From Mycoavidus cysteinexigens_B (GTDB lineage Bacteria > Pseudomonadota > Gammaproteobacteria > Burkholderiales > Burkholderiaceae): a stretch of DNA of 64,000 nucleotides. Below the pieces are notes generated by a model. That model was not told the origin of the DNA and searched no databases. It was given only the letters and a program-made list of their open reading frames with translations. This document shows, one piece after another, positions 34,002 to 43,099 of the stretch. The stretch lies in the NCBI GenBank assembly GCA_031963465.1, contig JASSUG010000001.1, positions 62,001 to 126,000 of the forward strand. Reading direction: 5' to 3'. A program made the translations under genes and the position numbers. Every line of letters starts with the position of its first letter. Within the stretch, counting starts at the first letter, position 1.

Positions 34002-34730
34002 ATGTGCGCGCGAACCACTATGCTAAAAATTCGTTTCTGGCCAGCCTTGGTGGTCTTTATAGCGGTGGCGCTTGCCGTACGCTTAGGCTTTTGGCAGCGG
34101 GATCGTGCGCATCAGAAAGAAGCGTTGGCAGCTCAAATCACGCGCCATCAGCATAGCGCGCCGATATCTGTGGGCTCATCGTTACTGCCACTTAAAGAAA
34201 TCGAATACCATCGGCTCCGAGCGCGTGGGCGTTTTATGCCGGAGCACGCCGTCTATCTTGATAACCGGCCCTATAACGACCAGCCTGGTTTTCATGTGCT
34301 GATGCCGCTGGCCTTAGAAGAGGGGGGCTATGTCTTGGTCAAACGGGGTTGGATACCCCGTAATATAAAAGATCGCACGGCGTTTGCGCCCTATTGCACG
34401 CCGACGAGTATCGTCGACATAGAAGGGATTGCCCGCGCTGATGCGGGCCGTGCCTTTGAGCTTGGCTCTGGTGGTTCAGCGGCGCGTTTGCGGATTCGGC
34501 AAAATTTGGAGATTGCGGCATACCAAGCAGAAACAGGGTTGCCGCTGCAACCATTTATCCTTTGGCAAACCAATCATCTAAACGACCAACTGGTGCGTGT
34601 TTGGCCAAGCCCTTTAACGGGTGTGGCGCGTAACTATGGTTATATGGTCCAATGGTGGGGAATCGCGGTTGCTATCGTATTGTCGGGCTTGTACGCTGCG
34701 CGCCGCGCAGCGCTTAGCGTCTCTAAGTAG
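34002..34730 (+). CDS. SURF1-family cytochrome oxidase assembly protein
   Basis: Inner-membrane assembly factor that helps insert heme a into oxidase subunit I. The 242 residues show the Surf1 topology: an N-terminal helix (FWPALVVFIAVALAVRLGFW), a large periplasmic domain, and a C-terminal helix. Conserved parts are GFWQRDRAHQKEAL, YLDNRPYNDQPGFHVLMPL, VLVKRGWIPRN and YMVQWWGIAV. A second ATG at 34020 (MLKIRFW) is an equally likely start. It precedes a SCO-like gene and ctaA. Confidence 0.85.
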   Translation: MCARTTMLKIRFWPALVVFIAVALAVRLGFWQRDRAHQKEALAAQITRHQHSAPISVGSSLLPLKEIEYHRLRARGRFMPEHAVYLDNRPYNDQPGFHVLMPLALEEGGYVLVKRGWIPRNIKDRTAFAPYCTPTSIVDIEGIARADAGRAFELGSGGSAARLRIRQNLEIAAYQAETGLPLQPFILWQTNHLNDQLVRVWPSPLTGVARNYGYMVQWWGIAVAIVLSGLYAARRAALSVSK

Positions 34731-34750
34731 GATTTATTTTAGAACAGCCA

Positions 34751-35386
34751 ATGAAAAATCATGATCTAGAGCCAAAGATATCGGTTGTATCTGACGTAAA
34801 GTCAGGTAGCCAAGACTCGAACGGGTGGGTGTTGTGGCTAGTGGTAGCGGTGTGTCTGGCGCCAGTGATTGCGTCTTACTTATTTTATTATGTTTTTAAG
34901 CCAGTCGGCGGATCGGCAAATTATGGTCAGTTGATTGAGCCGCAGCGGCCGATCCCGCCCAGTTTAATGGTGCGCACAGAAAATGGCACCATCACGCCCT
35001 TGCAAACTTTACAAGGCAAATGGTTATTGTTGGCGGTTGATGCGAGCGCATGCGATGAAAACTGTGCCAAAAAACTCTATTTTATGAGGCAAGTACGTGC
35101 TGCGCAGGGGATTGAACGTGAGCGGGTGGTAACGGTTTGGTTGCGCCCTGACCGTGCTCCGGTGCCTGCTGCCGTGCAACGCGCCTACGCTGAGACGCAT
35201 TTTCTGAGTGTCGATCCGGCTACCCTGGTTCAATGGTTGCCGCTTGATGAGGGCCGGCAGTTGGCCGACCATATTTATCTAGTGGATCCAAACGGTAATC
35301 TAATGATGCGCTTTCCCGCCCAGCCAGACCCAGGCAAAATCAAAAAAGACCTGAGCAAATTGTTGAAGTGGTCAGGCATTGGCTAA
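34751..35386 (+). CDS. Membrane-anchored thioredoxin-fold protein of the cox cluster
   Basis: 211-residue protein with one N-terminal transmembrane helix (WVLWLVVAVCLAPVIASYLFYYVF). A periplasmic SCO-like thioredoxin fold follows: LQGKWLLLAVDASACDENCAKKLYFMRQVR and IYLVDPNGNLMMRFP. The pair CDENC replaces the CxxxC of SCO1, so copper or disulfide chemistry is possible. It lies between surf1 and ctaA, as in other Burkholderiales, where it is usually annotated as a hypothetical transmembrane protein. The exact function is unknown. Confidence 0.75.
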   Translation: MKNHDLEPKISVVSDVKSGSQDSNGWVLWLVVAVCLAPVIASYLFYYVFKPVGGSANYGQLIEPQRPIPPSLMVRTENGTITPLQTLQGKWLLLAVDASACDENCAKKLYFMRQVRAAQGIERERVVTVWLRPDRAPVPAAVQRAYAETHFLSVDPATLVQWLPLDEGRQLADHIYLVDPNGNLMMRFPAQPDPGKIKKDLSKLLKWSGIG

Positions 35387-35430
35387 AGAAGTGGTCGGAC
35401 ATTGGCTAAAATCGTTCCCAGGATCTCTTC

Positions 35431-36501
35431 GTGTTTATTCTGCAACTTAGCTTAATAGGTATTTGCCTTGCACTCATTCCGCTAAGTTGGGTGTGGCTGC
35501 GTAGTGGCGCCGATCAATTTGGTAAATTGGTCTGGGTCAGCACTATGCTCACCTTTGATCTGGTGCTGTTTGGCAGCTTTACGCGCCTGACAGATTCAGG
35601 CCTAGGCTGCCCTGATTGGCCTGGTTGTTATGGTACCGCATCGCCATTTATCGCGCACGAAGCGATTCGGGCAGCGCAAGCCTTATTGCCCAGTGGCCCG
35701 GTCACGATGACCAAGGCGTGGATTGAAATGATCCACCGCTATCTCGCTTTGGCCTTGGGGGTGCTGATGATTGCGCAGGTTGTGATGGCGTGGTGCAAAC
35801 GTAAATCGTTAAGGGTCTCACCGTGGTGGCCGGTTGCCTTACTGGCGTTAGTTTGTGTGCAAGGCGCGTTTGGCGCTTGGACCGTGACCTTAAAATTGCA
35901 GCCGTTGATTGTGACGATCCACTTATTGCTAGGGCTGACCCTACTGGGTGGCTTGGCTCGGCTGGCCATGAGTTGTGCGCCCGCACCCATGCCGGCGCCC
36001 GCTGCGGCACGTTGGCAGTGGGCGGTATGGGTGGGGTTGGTGCTGTTGGTCGTGCAAATTGCTTTAGGGGGGTGGGTGAGTGCGAACTACGCGGTGCTCG
36101 CCTGTCCAGATTTCCCGACCTGCCATGGCGCTTGGCTGCCGCCAATGGATTTTGCGCAAGGTTTTCAGCTATGGCGCTCGCTGGGCCAAACCAAAGCCGG
36201 GGATTTTATTACGCCAGACGCGCTGGTGGCGATCCATTGGACGCATCGCACTTTTGCGCTCGGAGTGAGTGCATGGTTGCTGGGGCTCGGCCTGCAGTTG
36301 CGCCAGTTTGCTGCGCTGCGCGCCTTAGCCTATGGCTTGATCGCGTTGGTTGTGCTGCAGTGTTTAACCGGTTTAGCGAATATCGTGTTGCAGTGGCCTT
36401 TGCTAATTGCGCTCGTGCATAATGGCGGCGCGGCGGTATTATTGTTGCTGCTCATCATGCTAAACTATCGTATCGTAATTAGCAGACAAGGTATGCGGTA
36501 A
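35431..36501 (+). CDS. ctaA: Heme A synthase (COX15/CtaA)
   Basis: Inner-membrane monooxygenase converting heme O to heme A for the oxidase encoded upstream. The 356 residues have eight hydrophobic helices. Recognisable pieces are GSFTRLTDSGLGCPDWPGCYG, the first His motif EMIHRYLALALG, LALVCVQGAFGAWTVTL, CPDFPTCHGAWLPP, the second His motif WTHRTFALGV and a late HNGGAA. The start is GTG. It is followed after 22 bases by ctaB. Confidence 0.93.
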   Translation: MFILQLSLIGICLALIPLSWVWLRSGADQFGKLVWVSTMLTFDLVLFGSFTRLTDSGLGCPDWPGCYGTASPFIAHEAIRAAQALLPSGPVTMTKAWIEMIHRYLALALGVLMIAQVVMAWCKRKSLRVSPWWPVALLALVCVQGAFGAWTVTLKLQPLIVTIHLLLGLTLLGGLARLAMSCAPAPMPAPAAARWQWAVWVGLVLLVVQIALGGWVSANYAVLACPDFPTCHGAWLPPMDFAQGFQLWRSLGQTKAGDFITPDALVAIHWTHRTFALGVSAWLLGLGLQLRQFAALRALAYGLIALVVLQCLTGLANIVLQWPLLIALVHNGGAAVLLLLLIMLNYRIVISRQGMR

Positions 36502-36523
36502 GCCGCAACACAGGTCTGAATCC

Positions 36524-37432
36524 ATGGAAAGTACCTCTATTTGCCCATCTCTTGGCAACCGAATTTCCCAATACTGTGCACTGACTAAGCCTCGGGTGAC
36601 CCAGCTCGCGGTATTTTGCGCCGTGATTGGGATGCTACTGTCAACGCCTGGCAGTGTGCCGTGGTCCATCTTGTTAGGTGGCGCGGTGGGGATTTGGCTA
36701 TTAGCCAGCGCCGCGTTTGCGGTGAATTGTTTACTTGAGCGCAAAGTGGATCGGCTAATGCGCCGTACCGCATGGCGTCCGTCGGCGCGCGGCGAATTAA
36801 CCTCGGGCCAAATTCTTTTCTTTTCAGCCATACTGGGTGGGCTTGGCATGTGGACGCTGTATGCTTTCACCAACGCCTTGACCATGTGGCTCACGCTGGC
36901 CACCTTTATTGGCTATGCGCTGATTTACACGGTGTTGCTAAAGCCTGCAACGCCGCAAAATATTGTGATTGGCGGCGCCGCCGGCGCCATGCCGCCGGCC
37001 CTTGGCTGGGCCGCTGTGACGGGAACGGTGCCGGCTGATGCTTGGTTGCTGGTGTTGATTATTTTTGTCTGGACGCCGCCCCATTTTTGGGCGCTGGCGT
37101 TATATCGCCGGCAAGATTACGCGCAAGCGGGTTTGCCGATGCTGCCGATTACCCATGGTGAGCAATTCACGCGCCTGCATATTTTGCTTTATACCACCAT
37201 TTTATTTGGGGTGTCGTTGCTGCCATTTGCCTCACGCATGAGTGGGGTAGTCTATTTGGTTGCCGCGATTGCGCTGGGGATGATTTTCTTAGTGTACGCT
37301 TGGCAAATATGGCGAGAGTATTCGGATCGTCTGGCGCGCCGGCTTTTCCGCTATTCAATTATTTATTTATCGTTGCTGTTCGCAGCGCTCCTGGCTGATC
37401 ACTATGTGCAACTCTACTGCCGCGGCATCTAA
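36524..37432 (+). CDS. ctaB: Protoheme IX farnesyltransferase (heme O synthase)
   Basis: UbiA-family prenyltransferase adding farnesyl to protoheme, the step before CtaA. The 302 residues carry KPRVTQLAVFCAVIGM at the N-terminus and the first Asp-rich region ending ERKVDRLMRRTAWRPSARGELT. YTVLLKPATPQNIVIGGAAGAMPPALGW and WTPPHFWALALYRRQDYAQAGLPM follow, with about nine helices. Its 3' end overlaps the following SCO gene by 29 bases, which implies coupling. Confidence 0.94.
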   Translation: MESTSICPSLGNRISQYCALTKPRVTQLAVFCAVIGMLLSTPGSVPWSILLGGAVGIWLLASAAFAVNCLLERKVDRLMRRTAWRPSARGELTSGQILFFSAILGGLGMWTLYAFTNALTMWLTLATFIGYALIYTVLLKPATPQNIVIGGAAGAMPPALGWAAVTGTVPADAWLLVLIIFVWTPPHFWALALYRRQDYAQAGLPMLPITHGEQFTRLHILLYTTILFGVSLLPFASRMSGVVYLVAAIALGMIFLVYAWQIWREYSDRLARRLFRYSIIYLSLLFAALLADHYVQLYCRGI

Positions 37433-38042
37433 ACTGATCGTGTGCCTCCTGTGCGCCCTGCTATGGGCGGCGGGCTGTACGCGTGCGCCCGTATTTAAAA
37501 ATACCGATTTGACGGGCAACACAAGTTTTGGCAGCGATTTTACGCTACCGGATACGGCTGGCAAGGTGCGCACTTTAGCGGACTTCAAGGGAAAAGTCGT
37601 GGTGTTGTTGTTCGGCTATACGCATTGCCCAGACATTTGTCCAATGACGCTGGCAACGCTTGCGCAAACACTTAAACAATTGGGTCCAGAGGCAAAACGG
37701 GTGCAGGTGTTGTTCGTGACTGTCGATCCAGAGCGGGATACCTCGTCTGCGCTGGCGCACTATGTGCCCGCCTTTGATCCGAGTTTTATCGGTTTGCGGC
37801 CGGCAAATGAAGCGCAACTCAAAAAGGTGGCACAAGATTTTCGCGTGCACTATGCGCGAGAGCAGGCAAACGTCGACACCCCGGCAAAATCCTCTGTGTT
37901 AGATGAAATTTCCAATGCCTATACGATGGACCATACGGCAGCCGGCTATGTGTTTGACGCAACCGGCAAGCTACGCCTTTTTGCCCGCGATGGGCAAGGA
38001 TCAAAGCCGTGGGTGCACGATCTTAAAATACTGCTTAATTGA
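37404..38042 (+). CDS. SCO1/SenC-family copper chaperone lipoprotein
   Basis: Periplasm-facing copper metallochaperone needed to build the CuA centre of subunit II. A lipoprotein signal ends at AAGC near residue 24, so it is probably membrane-anchored by lipid. The thioredoxin fold has the copper ligands CPDICP in FGYTHCPDICPMTLATL and the distal His in YTMDHTAAGYVFD. The 212 residues are normal. It overlaps ctaB and closes the oxidase assembly cluster. Confidence 0.92.
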   Translation: MCNSTAAASKLIVCLLCALLWAAGCTRAPVFKNTDLTGNTSFGSDFTLPDTAGKVRTLADFKGKVVVLLFGYTHCPDICPMTLATLAQTLKQLGPEAKRVQVLFVTVDPERDTSSALAHYVPAFDPSFIGLRPANEAQLKKVAQDFRVHYAREQANVDTPAKSSVLDEISNAYTMDHTAAGYVFDATGKLRLFARDGQGSKPWVHDLKILLN

Positions 38043-38109
38043 TCAGGTGCGCGGTAAACTCTTTCGGCTGACGAGGATCCCAAAGATGTTTTGCTTTCAA
38101 GAGTAATCT

Positions 38110-39213
38110 GTGAAGAGCCTAAAGCTGTACGGAAATATCTTAACGCCTAAGGGGTGGAGGCTCGGTCATTTAACGCTTGAGGGCGGACGGATTACTGCCC
38201 TGAGTGGCGCAGCCATCGAGCCGGCGCTCAATCATGAATCCTATATTTTGCCCGGCTTTATTGACTTGCATGTGCATGGCGGGGGCGGGGCTGACGTGAT
38301 GGAAGGCGGCTCAGCGGCTCAAATCATGGCGCGGATGCACGCTCAGTATGGCACGACAAGTTTATTGGCCACCACGATGACGGCGCCGCCGGCTGAGTTG
38401 GCCGCCGTCTTGGCTAGGCTTGCGCCAGAGGTGCGGCAGCGCGCGCCTGGCAGCGCGCGTATCCTTGGGGTGCATCTTGAAGGACCCTATATCAATCCTG
38501 GCAAACTGGGGGCGCAACCTGATGCAACGGCGCTCGCTGCATTGGATGAAATACTCTATTATTTAACGCTGGCCCCGATTCGGGTCGTGACGTTGGCGCC
38601 GGAGTTGGCCGGTCATTTAAATATCATCACCCACCTTGCCGCGCGTGGTGTACGCGTACAGCTTGGCCACACGCTCGGGAGTTATGAAGATGGCGTCACT
38701 GCGCTCAAGCATGGAGCCGCCGGTTTCACCCATCTATTTAACGCTATGACGGGCTTGCATCATCGAGCGCCAGGCATGGTCGGGGCGGCCCTGGCGCATG
38801 CCGAATATGCAGAACTTATCCCAGATTTGTTGCATGTGCATCCAGGTGCGATTCACACCGCGCTGCGCGCGATTCCTAAGCTCTATTGCGTCACCGATAG
38901 CACAGCGGCAGCAGGCATGCCGGATGGCGCTTACCCGCTGGGTAGCCAGACAGTGACTAAATGCGTAAACGGCGTACGCCTTGCCGATGGCACGTTGGCG
39001 GGAAGCACCTTGACGATGGATCAAGCGTTGCGTAATCTAGTTTCGCTCGGTTTGCCTTTAGCCGAAGCCTCACATCGCTTATCGCGCCATGCGGCGGACT
39101 ACCTTGGCTTAACCCAACATGGCCGGCTTGGTGTCGGTGCGTGGGGAGATTTAGTCGTGCTTGACCGCCAACTGAGGGTACAGGCGACCTATGTCGAAGG
39201 GCAAGAGATTTAA
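38110..39213 (+). CDS. nagA: N-acetylglucosamine-6-phosphate deacetylase
   Basis: Amidohydrolase that removes acetate from GlcNAc-6-phosphate, in amino-sugar catabolism or cell-wall recycling. The 367 residues show the metal motif IDLHVHGGGG and LGVHLEGPYINPGKLGA with the Glu ligand. RVQLGHTLGSYEDGV, GFTHLFNAMTGLHHRAPG, and the catalytic Asp in YCVTDSTAAAGM are also present. The start is GTG. No phosphotransferase or nagB partner is adjacent, so use in recycling is as plausible as uptake. An 8-bp hairpin (39219-39226 with 39234-39241) follows the stop. Confidence 0.92.
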   Translation: MKSLKLYGNILTPKGWRLGHLTLEGGRITALSGAAIEPALNHESYILPGFIDLHVHGGGGADVMEGGSAAQIMARMHAQYGTTSLLATTMTAPPAELAAVLARLAPEVRQRAPGSARILGVHLEGPYINPGKLGAQPDATALAALDEILYYLTLAPIRVVTLAPELAGHLNIITHLAARGVRVQLGHTLGSYEDGVTALKHGAAGFTHLFNAMTGLHHRAPGMVGAALAHAEYAELIPDLLHVHPGAIHTALRAIPKLYCVTDSTAAAGMPDGAYPLGSQTVTKCVNGVRLADGTLAGSTLTMDQALRNLVSLGLPLAEASHRLSRHAADYLGLTQHGRLGVGAWGDLVVLDRQLRVQATYVEGQEI

Positions 39214-39337
39214 GCCAGGTCGAAGCGCATTTTGCTTCGACAGTGTTGTAGAAAAGATGTTAAATCCACGCTAGTTACTTTACTCTAATGAGTTCAGCCA
39301 GCGTGCAAGTACGCGCAACTTGTTTAGAATAAAGACT

Positions 39338-39652
39338 ATGGCTATTTTTTCAGATATAGAAGACAACGCTGTGGTTGAGCGGCAAAAGCAAAAAATAAAG
39401 CCGCCGTCCATGTATCAAGTAGTGTTGTTAAATGACGACTTTACGCCGATGGGGTTTGTTGTCATGATCCTTCAAAAATACTTTAGGAAAGACCCAAAGG
39501 CCTCAATTCAGATTATGCTGAAAGTACATTGCGAAGGTAGAGCAATTTGTGGGGTTTATACGCGCGATGTGGCGATGACTAAAGTCAAGCAGGTTACAAC
39601 CCATGCCAGACAAGAAGGCCATCCGCTACAGTGTGTTATGGAGAGAATATGA
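39338..39652 (+). CDS. clpS: ATP-dependent Clp protease adaptor ClpS
   Basis: Adaptor that delivers N-degron substrates to the ClpAP protease and binds the ClpA N-domain. The 104 residues from the ATG at 39338 contain the core MYQVVLLNDDFTPMGFVVMIL and the later VHCEGRAICGVYTRDVAMTK, with the hydrophobic pocket residues. The frame is open six codons further upstream. Its TGA overlaps the clpA ATG (ATGA), a classical coupled pair. Confidence 0.94.
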   Translation: MAIFSDIEDNAVVERQKQKIKPPSMYQVVLLNDDFTPMGFVVMILQKYFRKDPKASIQIMLKVHCEGRAICGVYTRDVAMTKVKQVTTHARQEGHPLQCVMERI

Positions 39653-41946
39653 TCGCCCAAGAACTAGAAGTCAGCTTGCATATGGCGTTTATGGAAGCGC
39701 GCCAAGCCCGGCATGAGTTCATTACGGTAGAGCACTTGCTATTGGCACTGTTGGATAATCCAACCGCGGTTGAAGTTTTGCGTGCCTGTGCGGCCAACAT
39801 TGATGACTTGCGACATAGCTTGCATCATTTTATTCATGACAATACCCCCGTTGTGCCGGGTTCGATAGATGCTGATACCCAGCCTACATTAGGTTTTCAG
39901 CGGGTGATTCAGCGCGCAATTATGCATGTGCAATCTGCTGCCAATGGCAAAAAAGAAGTCACCGGCGCCAATGTGCTGATTGCCATTTTTGGAGAAAAAG
40001 AGTCGCATGCTGTGTATGCCTTGCAACAACAAGGTATCACGCGCTTAGATGTGGTCAATTTTATTTCGCATGGCCTGACTAAAACAGGCGAGAGCGAAAC
40101 TGTAAAATCGACTGATGTGGGCGCCGAGAGCGAAGGGTCGGCCGGGCAGAAAGAAACGCCATTGGCGCAATTTACGCAAAATCTAAATCAACTGGCAAAA
40201 GAGGGTCGCATTGACCCGTTAATTGGCCGCGAGCCTGAAGTTGAACGGGTGGTGCAAATTTTGTGCCGCCGTCGCAAAAACAATCCGTTGCTAGTTGGTG
40301 AGGCCGGTGTAGGCAAAACGGCGATCGCTGAAGGGCTCGCCTGGCGGCTCACGCGTGGCGAAGTACCCGATATCTTGGCCAATGCAATTGTGTATTCATT
40401 GGATATGGGCGCCTTGCTGGCCGGCACCAAATATCGTGGGGATTTTGAGCAGCGTTTAAAAATGGTGCTTAAGGAATTAAAAGATCGCCCCAATGCAATA
40501 CTTTTTATCGATGAAATTCATACTTTGATTGGTGCCGGCGCTGCCTCAGGCGGGACCCTAGACGCATCCAATTTATTAAAGCCAGCGCTTTCGTCAGGGC
40601 AAATAAAATGTATTGGCGCCACGACTTTTACTGAATATCGCGGTATTTTTGATAAAGATGCAGCGCTGTCACGGCGGTTTCAAAAAATCGATGTATCTGA
40701 GCCAACTGTAGCCCAAACCATTGCGATTTTGCGTGGTCTCAAGTCGCGCTTTGAAGAACATCACAATGTTAAATATTCTCTCGCCGCGTTATCCGCTGCG
40801 GCTGAATTATCCGCTCGTTTTATTGCGGATCGTCATTTGCCTGATAAGGCGATTGACGTAATTGATGAAGCCGGCGCCGCGCAACGTGTATTACCTAAAT
40901 CGAAACAAAAAAAGATTATCGGTAAAGTCGACATCGAAGAAATTATCGCAAAAATTGCCCGCGTGCCTACGCAAAGCGTTTCACTGGATGATCGTGGCAA
41001 ATTGCAAACGCTTGAGCGTGACCTTAAAAGTGTGGTCTTTGGACAAGCCCCCGCTATTGAAGCATTGGCAGCGGCAATTAAAATGGCCCGTGCCGGGCTA
41101 GGTCAAATTGGCAAGCCAATCGGCGCGTTTTTATTTTCAGGCCCAACCGGCGTTGGCAAAACTGAAGTCGCACGTCAGTTGGCATTCACTTTAGGGATTG
41201 AGCTGACACGTTTCGATATGTCTGAATATATGGAGCGTCATGCGGTCAGCCGTTTAATCGGTGCGCCGCCCGGCTACGTCGGTTTTGATCAAGGTGGCTT
41301 GTTGACGGAGGCGATTACGAAAAAGCCTCACTGCGTGTTGCTGCTGGATGAAATCGAAAAAGCGCATCCCGATATCTATAATATTTTGCTGCAAGTGATG
41401 GATCATGGCACATTGACAGATAACAATGGCCGTAAAGCGGATTTTCGCAATGTGATTATCATCATGACCACTAACGCCGGCGCAGAAGCGCTGCAAAAAA
41501 CCAAAATGGGTTTTACCGTACGCAACGAAGCGGGTGATGAAATGGCCGAAATTAAACGGATCTTCACCCCTGAATTTCGTAATCGGCTGGACGCCATCAT
41601 TAACTTCCATTCGCTCAACGAAGAGATTATTCTGCGCGTCGTTGATAAGTTCTTAATTCAACTGGAAGAACAGTTACATGAAAAGAAGGTGGACGTTGTC
41701 TTTACGGATAAACTGCGCAAATATCTTGCGAAAGGCGGTTTTGATCCGTTAATGGGAGCGCGGCCTATGCAACGCCTAATTCAAAGCACCATCCGGCGTG
41801 CGTTGGCCGACGAACTGCTGTTTGGCAAGCTGTCAAACGGGGGCCGCGTCACGGTTGATGTAGACGATCAAAACAACGTGCAACTCGTCTTTGATGAAAA
41901 CGGCGCATCACAGAATACAAACCCCGAAACGGCGGAGATTGACTGA
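39649..41946 (+). CDS. clpA: ATP-dependent Clp protease ATP-binding subunit ClpA
   Basis: AAA+ unfoldase feeding substrates into ClpP. The 765 residues from the ATG at 39649 contain the N-domain with MIAQELEVSLHMAFMEARQ. The first AAA module has Walker A GEAGVGKTA and Walker B ILFIDEIHTLIGAG. The second has SGPTGVGKTEVARQL, LLLDEIEKAHPDIYNILLQ and the IGF-type loop region near KTKMGFTV that contacts ClpP. It overlaps clpS by four bases. The related Burkholderia order places clpSA after icd/csp; here they follow nagA. Confidence 0.95.
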   Translation: MIAQELEVSLHMAFMEARQARHEFITVEHLLLALLDNPTAVEVLRACAANIDDLRHSLHHFIHDNTPVVPGSIDADTQPTLGFQRVIQRAIMHVQSAANGKKEVTGANVLIAIFGEKESHAVYALQQQGITRLDVVNFISHGLTKTGESETVKSTDVGAESEGSAGQKETPLAQFTQNLNQLAKEGRIDPLIGREPEVERVVQILCRRRKNNPLLVGEAGVGKTAIAEGLAWRLTRGEVPDILANAIVYSLDMGALLAGTKYRGDFEQRLKMVLKELKDRPNAILFIDEIHTLIGAGAASGGTLDASNLLKPALSSGQIKCIGATTFTEYRGIFDKDAALSRRFQKIDVSEPTVAQTIAILRGLKSRFEEHHNVKYSLAALSAAAELSARFIADRHLPDKAIDVIDEAGAAQRVLPKSKQKKIIGKVDIEEIIAKIARVPTQSVSLDDRGKLQTLERDLKSVVFGQAPAIEALAAAIKMARAGLGQIGKPIGAFLFSGPTGVGKTEVARQLAFTLGIELTRFDMSEYMERHAVSRLIGAPPGYVGFDQGGLLTEAITKKPHCVLLLDEIEKAHPDIYNILLQVMDHGTLTDNNGRKADFRNVIIIMTTNAGAEALQKTKMGFTVRNEAGDEMAEIKRIFTPEFRNRLDAIINFHSLNEEIILRVVDKFLIQLEEQLHEKKVDVVFTDKLRKYLAKGGFDPLMGARPMQRLIQSTIRRALADELLFGKLSNGGRVTVDVDDQNNVQLVFDENGASQNTNPETAEID

Positions 41947-41969
41947 CAGCTCAAACCCCGATTGCCTCT

Positions 41970-42881
41970 TTATGCGGCATAAGAAGCCAGTGTATTGCGC
42001 ATCTTTTTCATTGCGCTGACTTCGATCTGGCGAATCCGCTCGGCGGATACGCCAAATTCAGCCGCTAGATGATGCAGTGTGGCGCCGCCAGTACCATTAT
42101 CGTCGACCTGTAACCAGCGCGCTTCAACAATGCGACGACTACGGGCATCTAAGGTATCCAGTGCGCTTGTTAAACCGTCGCTTTGTAACCGATCCAACTG
42201 GCGATTTGCCAGCACTTCGGTTGGCTCGTGCTGAGTATCGGTTAAATAGGCGATTGGAGCAAATGATTCTTCACCATCCTCCATTTGTCCTTCTAGCGCA
42301 ATATCCCCACTCGTCATGCGCGTTTCCATTTCGCTGACATCTTCACGTTTGACATTCAATTCTTTAGCTAAGGCATCGATTTCACTCGAGGTAAACGCTT
42401 GCATCGTTTGTTTATGGCGGCGCAAATTGAAAAAAAGCTTGCGTTGAGCCTTGGTCGTGGCGACTTTCACAATCCGCCAATTGCGTAGGATATATTCATG
42501 AATCTCAGCCTTGATCCAATGAATGGCGTATGACACGAGCCGTACATTTTGCTCTGGATCAAAGCGTTTCACGGCTTTCATCAGACCAATATTGCCTTCT
42601 TGAATGAGATCTGCATGCGGCAGCCCATAACCCAGGTAGTTACGGGCAATTGAGACGACCAAACGCAGATGGGATAAAACCAGCTTGCGAGCGGATTCAA
42701 GCGTGCTGTGTTCACGGTAGTCGGCAGCCAACTGCTGCTCCTCGTGCGCTTCTAGCATTGGAATCCGGTTAACCGCTTGGATATAGGCGTTAAGATCCCC
42801 TAAATGGCCGAGTACCGGCATGGCTGGAGCCAGGGTCAATGCTCCGCCTTGATTGAGTTTATTGAGATGATTCGCGCTCAC
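41970..42881 (-). CDS. rpoH: RNA polymerase heat-shock sigma factor (sigma-32)
   Basis: Directs RNA polymerase to heat-shock promoters. The 303 residues begin with region 1.2/2.1 (YIQAVNRIPMLEAHEEQQLA). Region 2 has LVVSIARNYLGYGLPHADLIQEGNIGLM and the RpoH box KLFFNLRRHK. Region 4.2 is HHLAAEFGVSAERIRQIEVSAMKKMR. Transcription is divergent from the WD40 gene. A perfect CIRCE operator lies about 35 bases upstream of the ATG, so HrcA repression is expected. Confidence 0.96.
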   Translation of the reverse strand: MSANHLNKLNQGGALTLAPAMPVLGHLGDLNAYIQAVNRIPMLEAHEEQQLAADYREHSTLESARKLVLSHLRLVVSIARNYLGYGLPHADLIQEGNIGLMKAVKRFDPEQNVRLVSYAIHWIKAEIHEYILRNWRIVKVATTKAQRKLFFNLRRHKQTMQAFTSSEIDALAKELNVKREDVSEMETRMTSGDIALEGQMEDGEESFAPIAYLTDTQHEPTEVLANRQLDRLQSDGLTSALDTLDARSRRIVEARWLQVDDNGTGGATLHHLAAEFGVSAERIRQIEVSAMKKMRNTLASYAA

Positions 42882-42915
42882 TTTGCACTCCTTGGAGAGG
42901 ACGTTTTTAATAATA

Positions 42916-42942
42916 TTAGCACTCTTCTGGATAGAGTGCTAA
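42916..42942. promoter_or_regulatory. CIRCE element (HrcA operator) upstream of rpoH
   Basis: Exact match to the CIRCE consensus TTAGCACTC-N9-GAGTGCTAA: left arm 42916-42924, spacer 42925-42933, right arm 42934-42942. It lies 35 bases before the rpoH start and in the intergenic region shared with the divergent WD40 gene. HrcA control of rpoH is known from betaproteobacteria. Confidence 0.93.
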
Positions 42943-43099
42943 TTTGTTCTGATAGGGTCGCTCCCCATTTCGCCAAACGCCCCCCTTATATGCAAAAGAC
43001 CTTCTGTTAGAATCCGGTTGGCAAATTTTGGTTGAGCAGCATTGGCGTGTCACGATCGTGCCTTCTGTACACCCCCCCTCACTTTCGAAGAAAAATATC

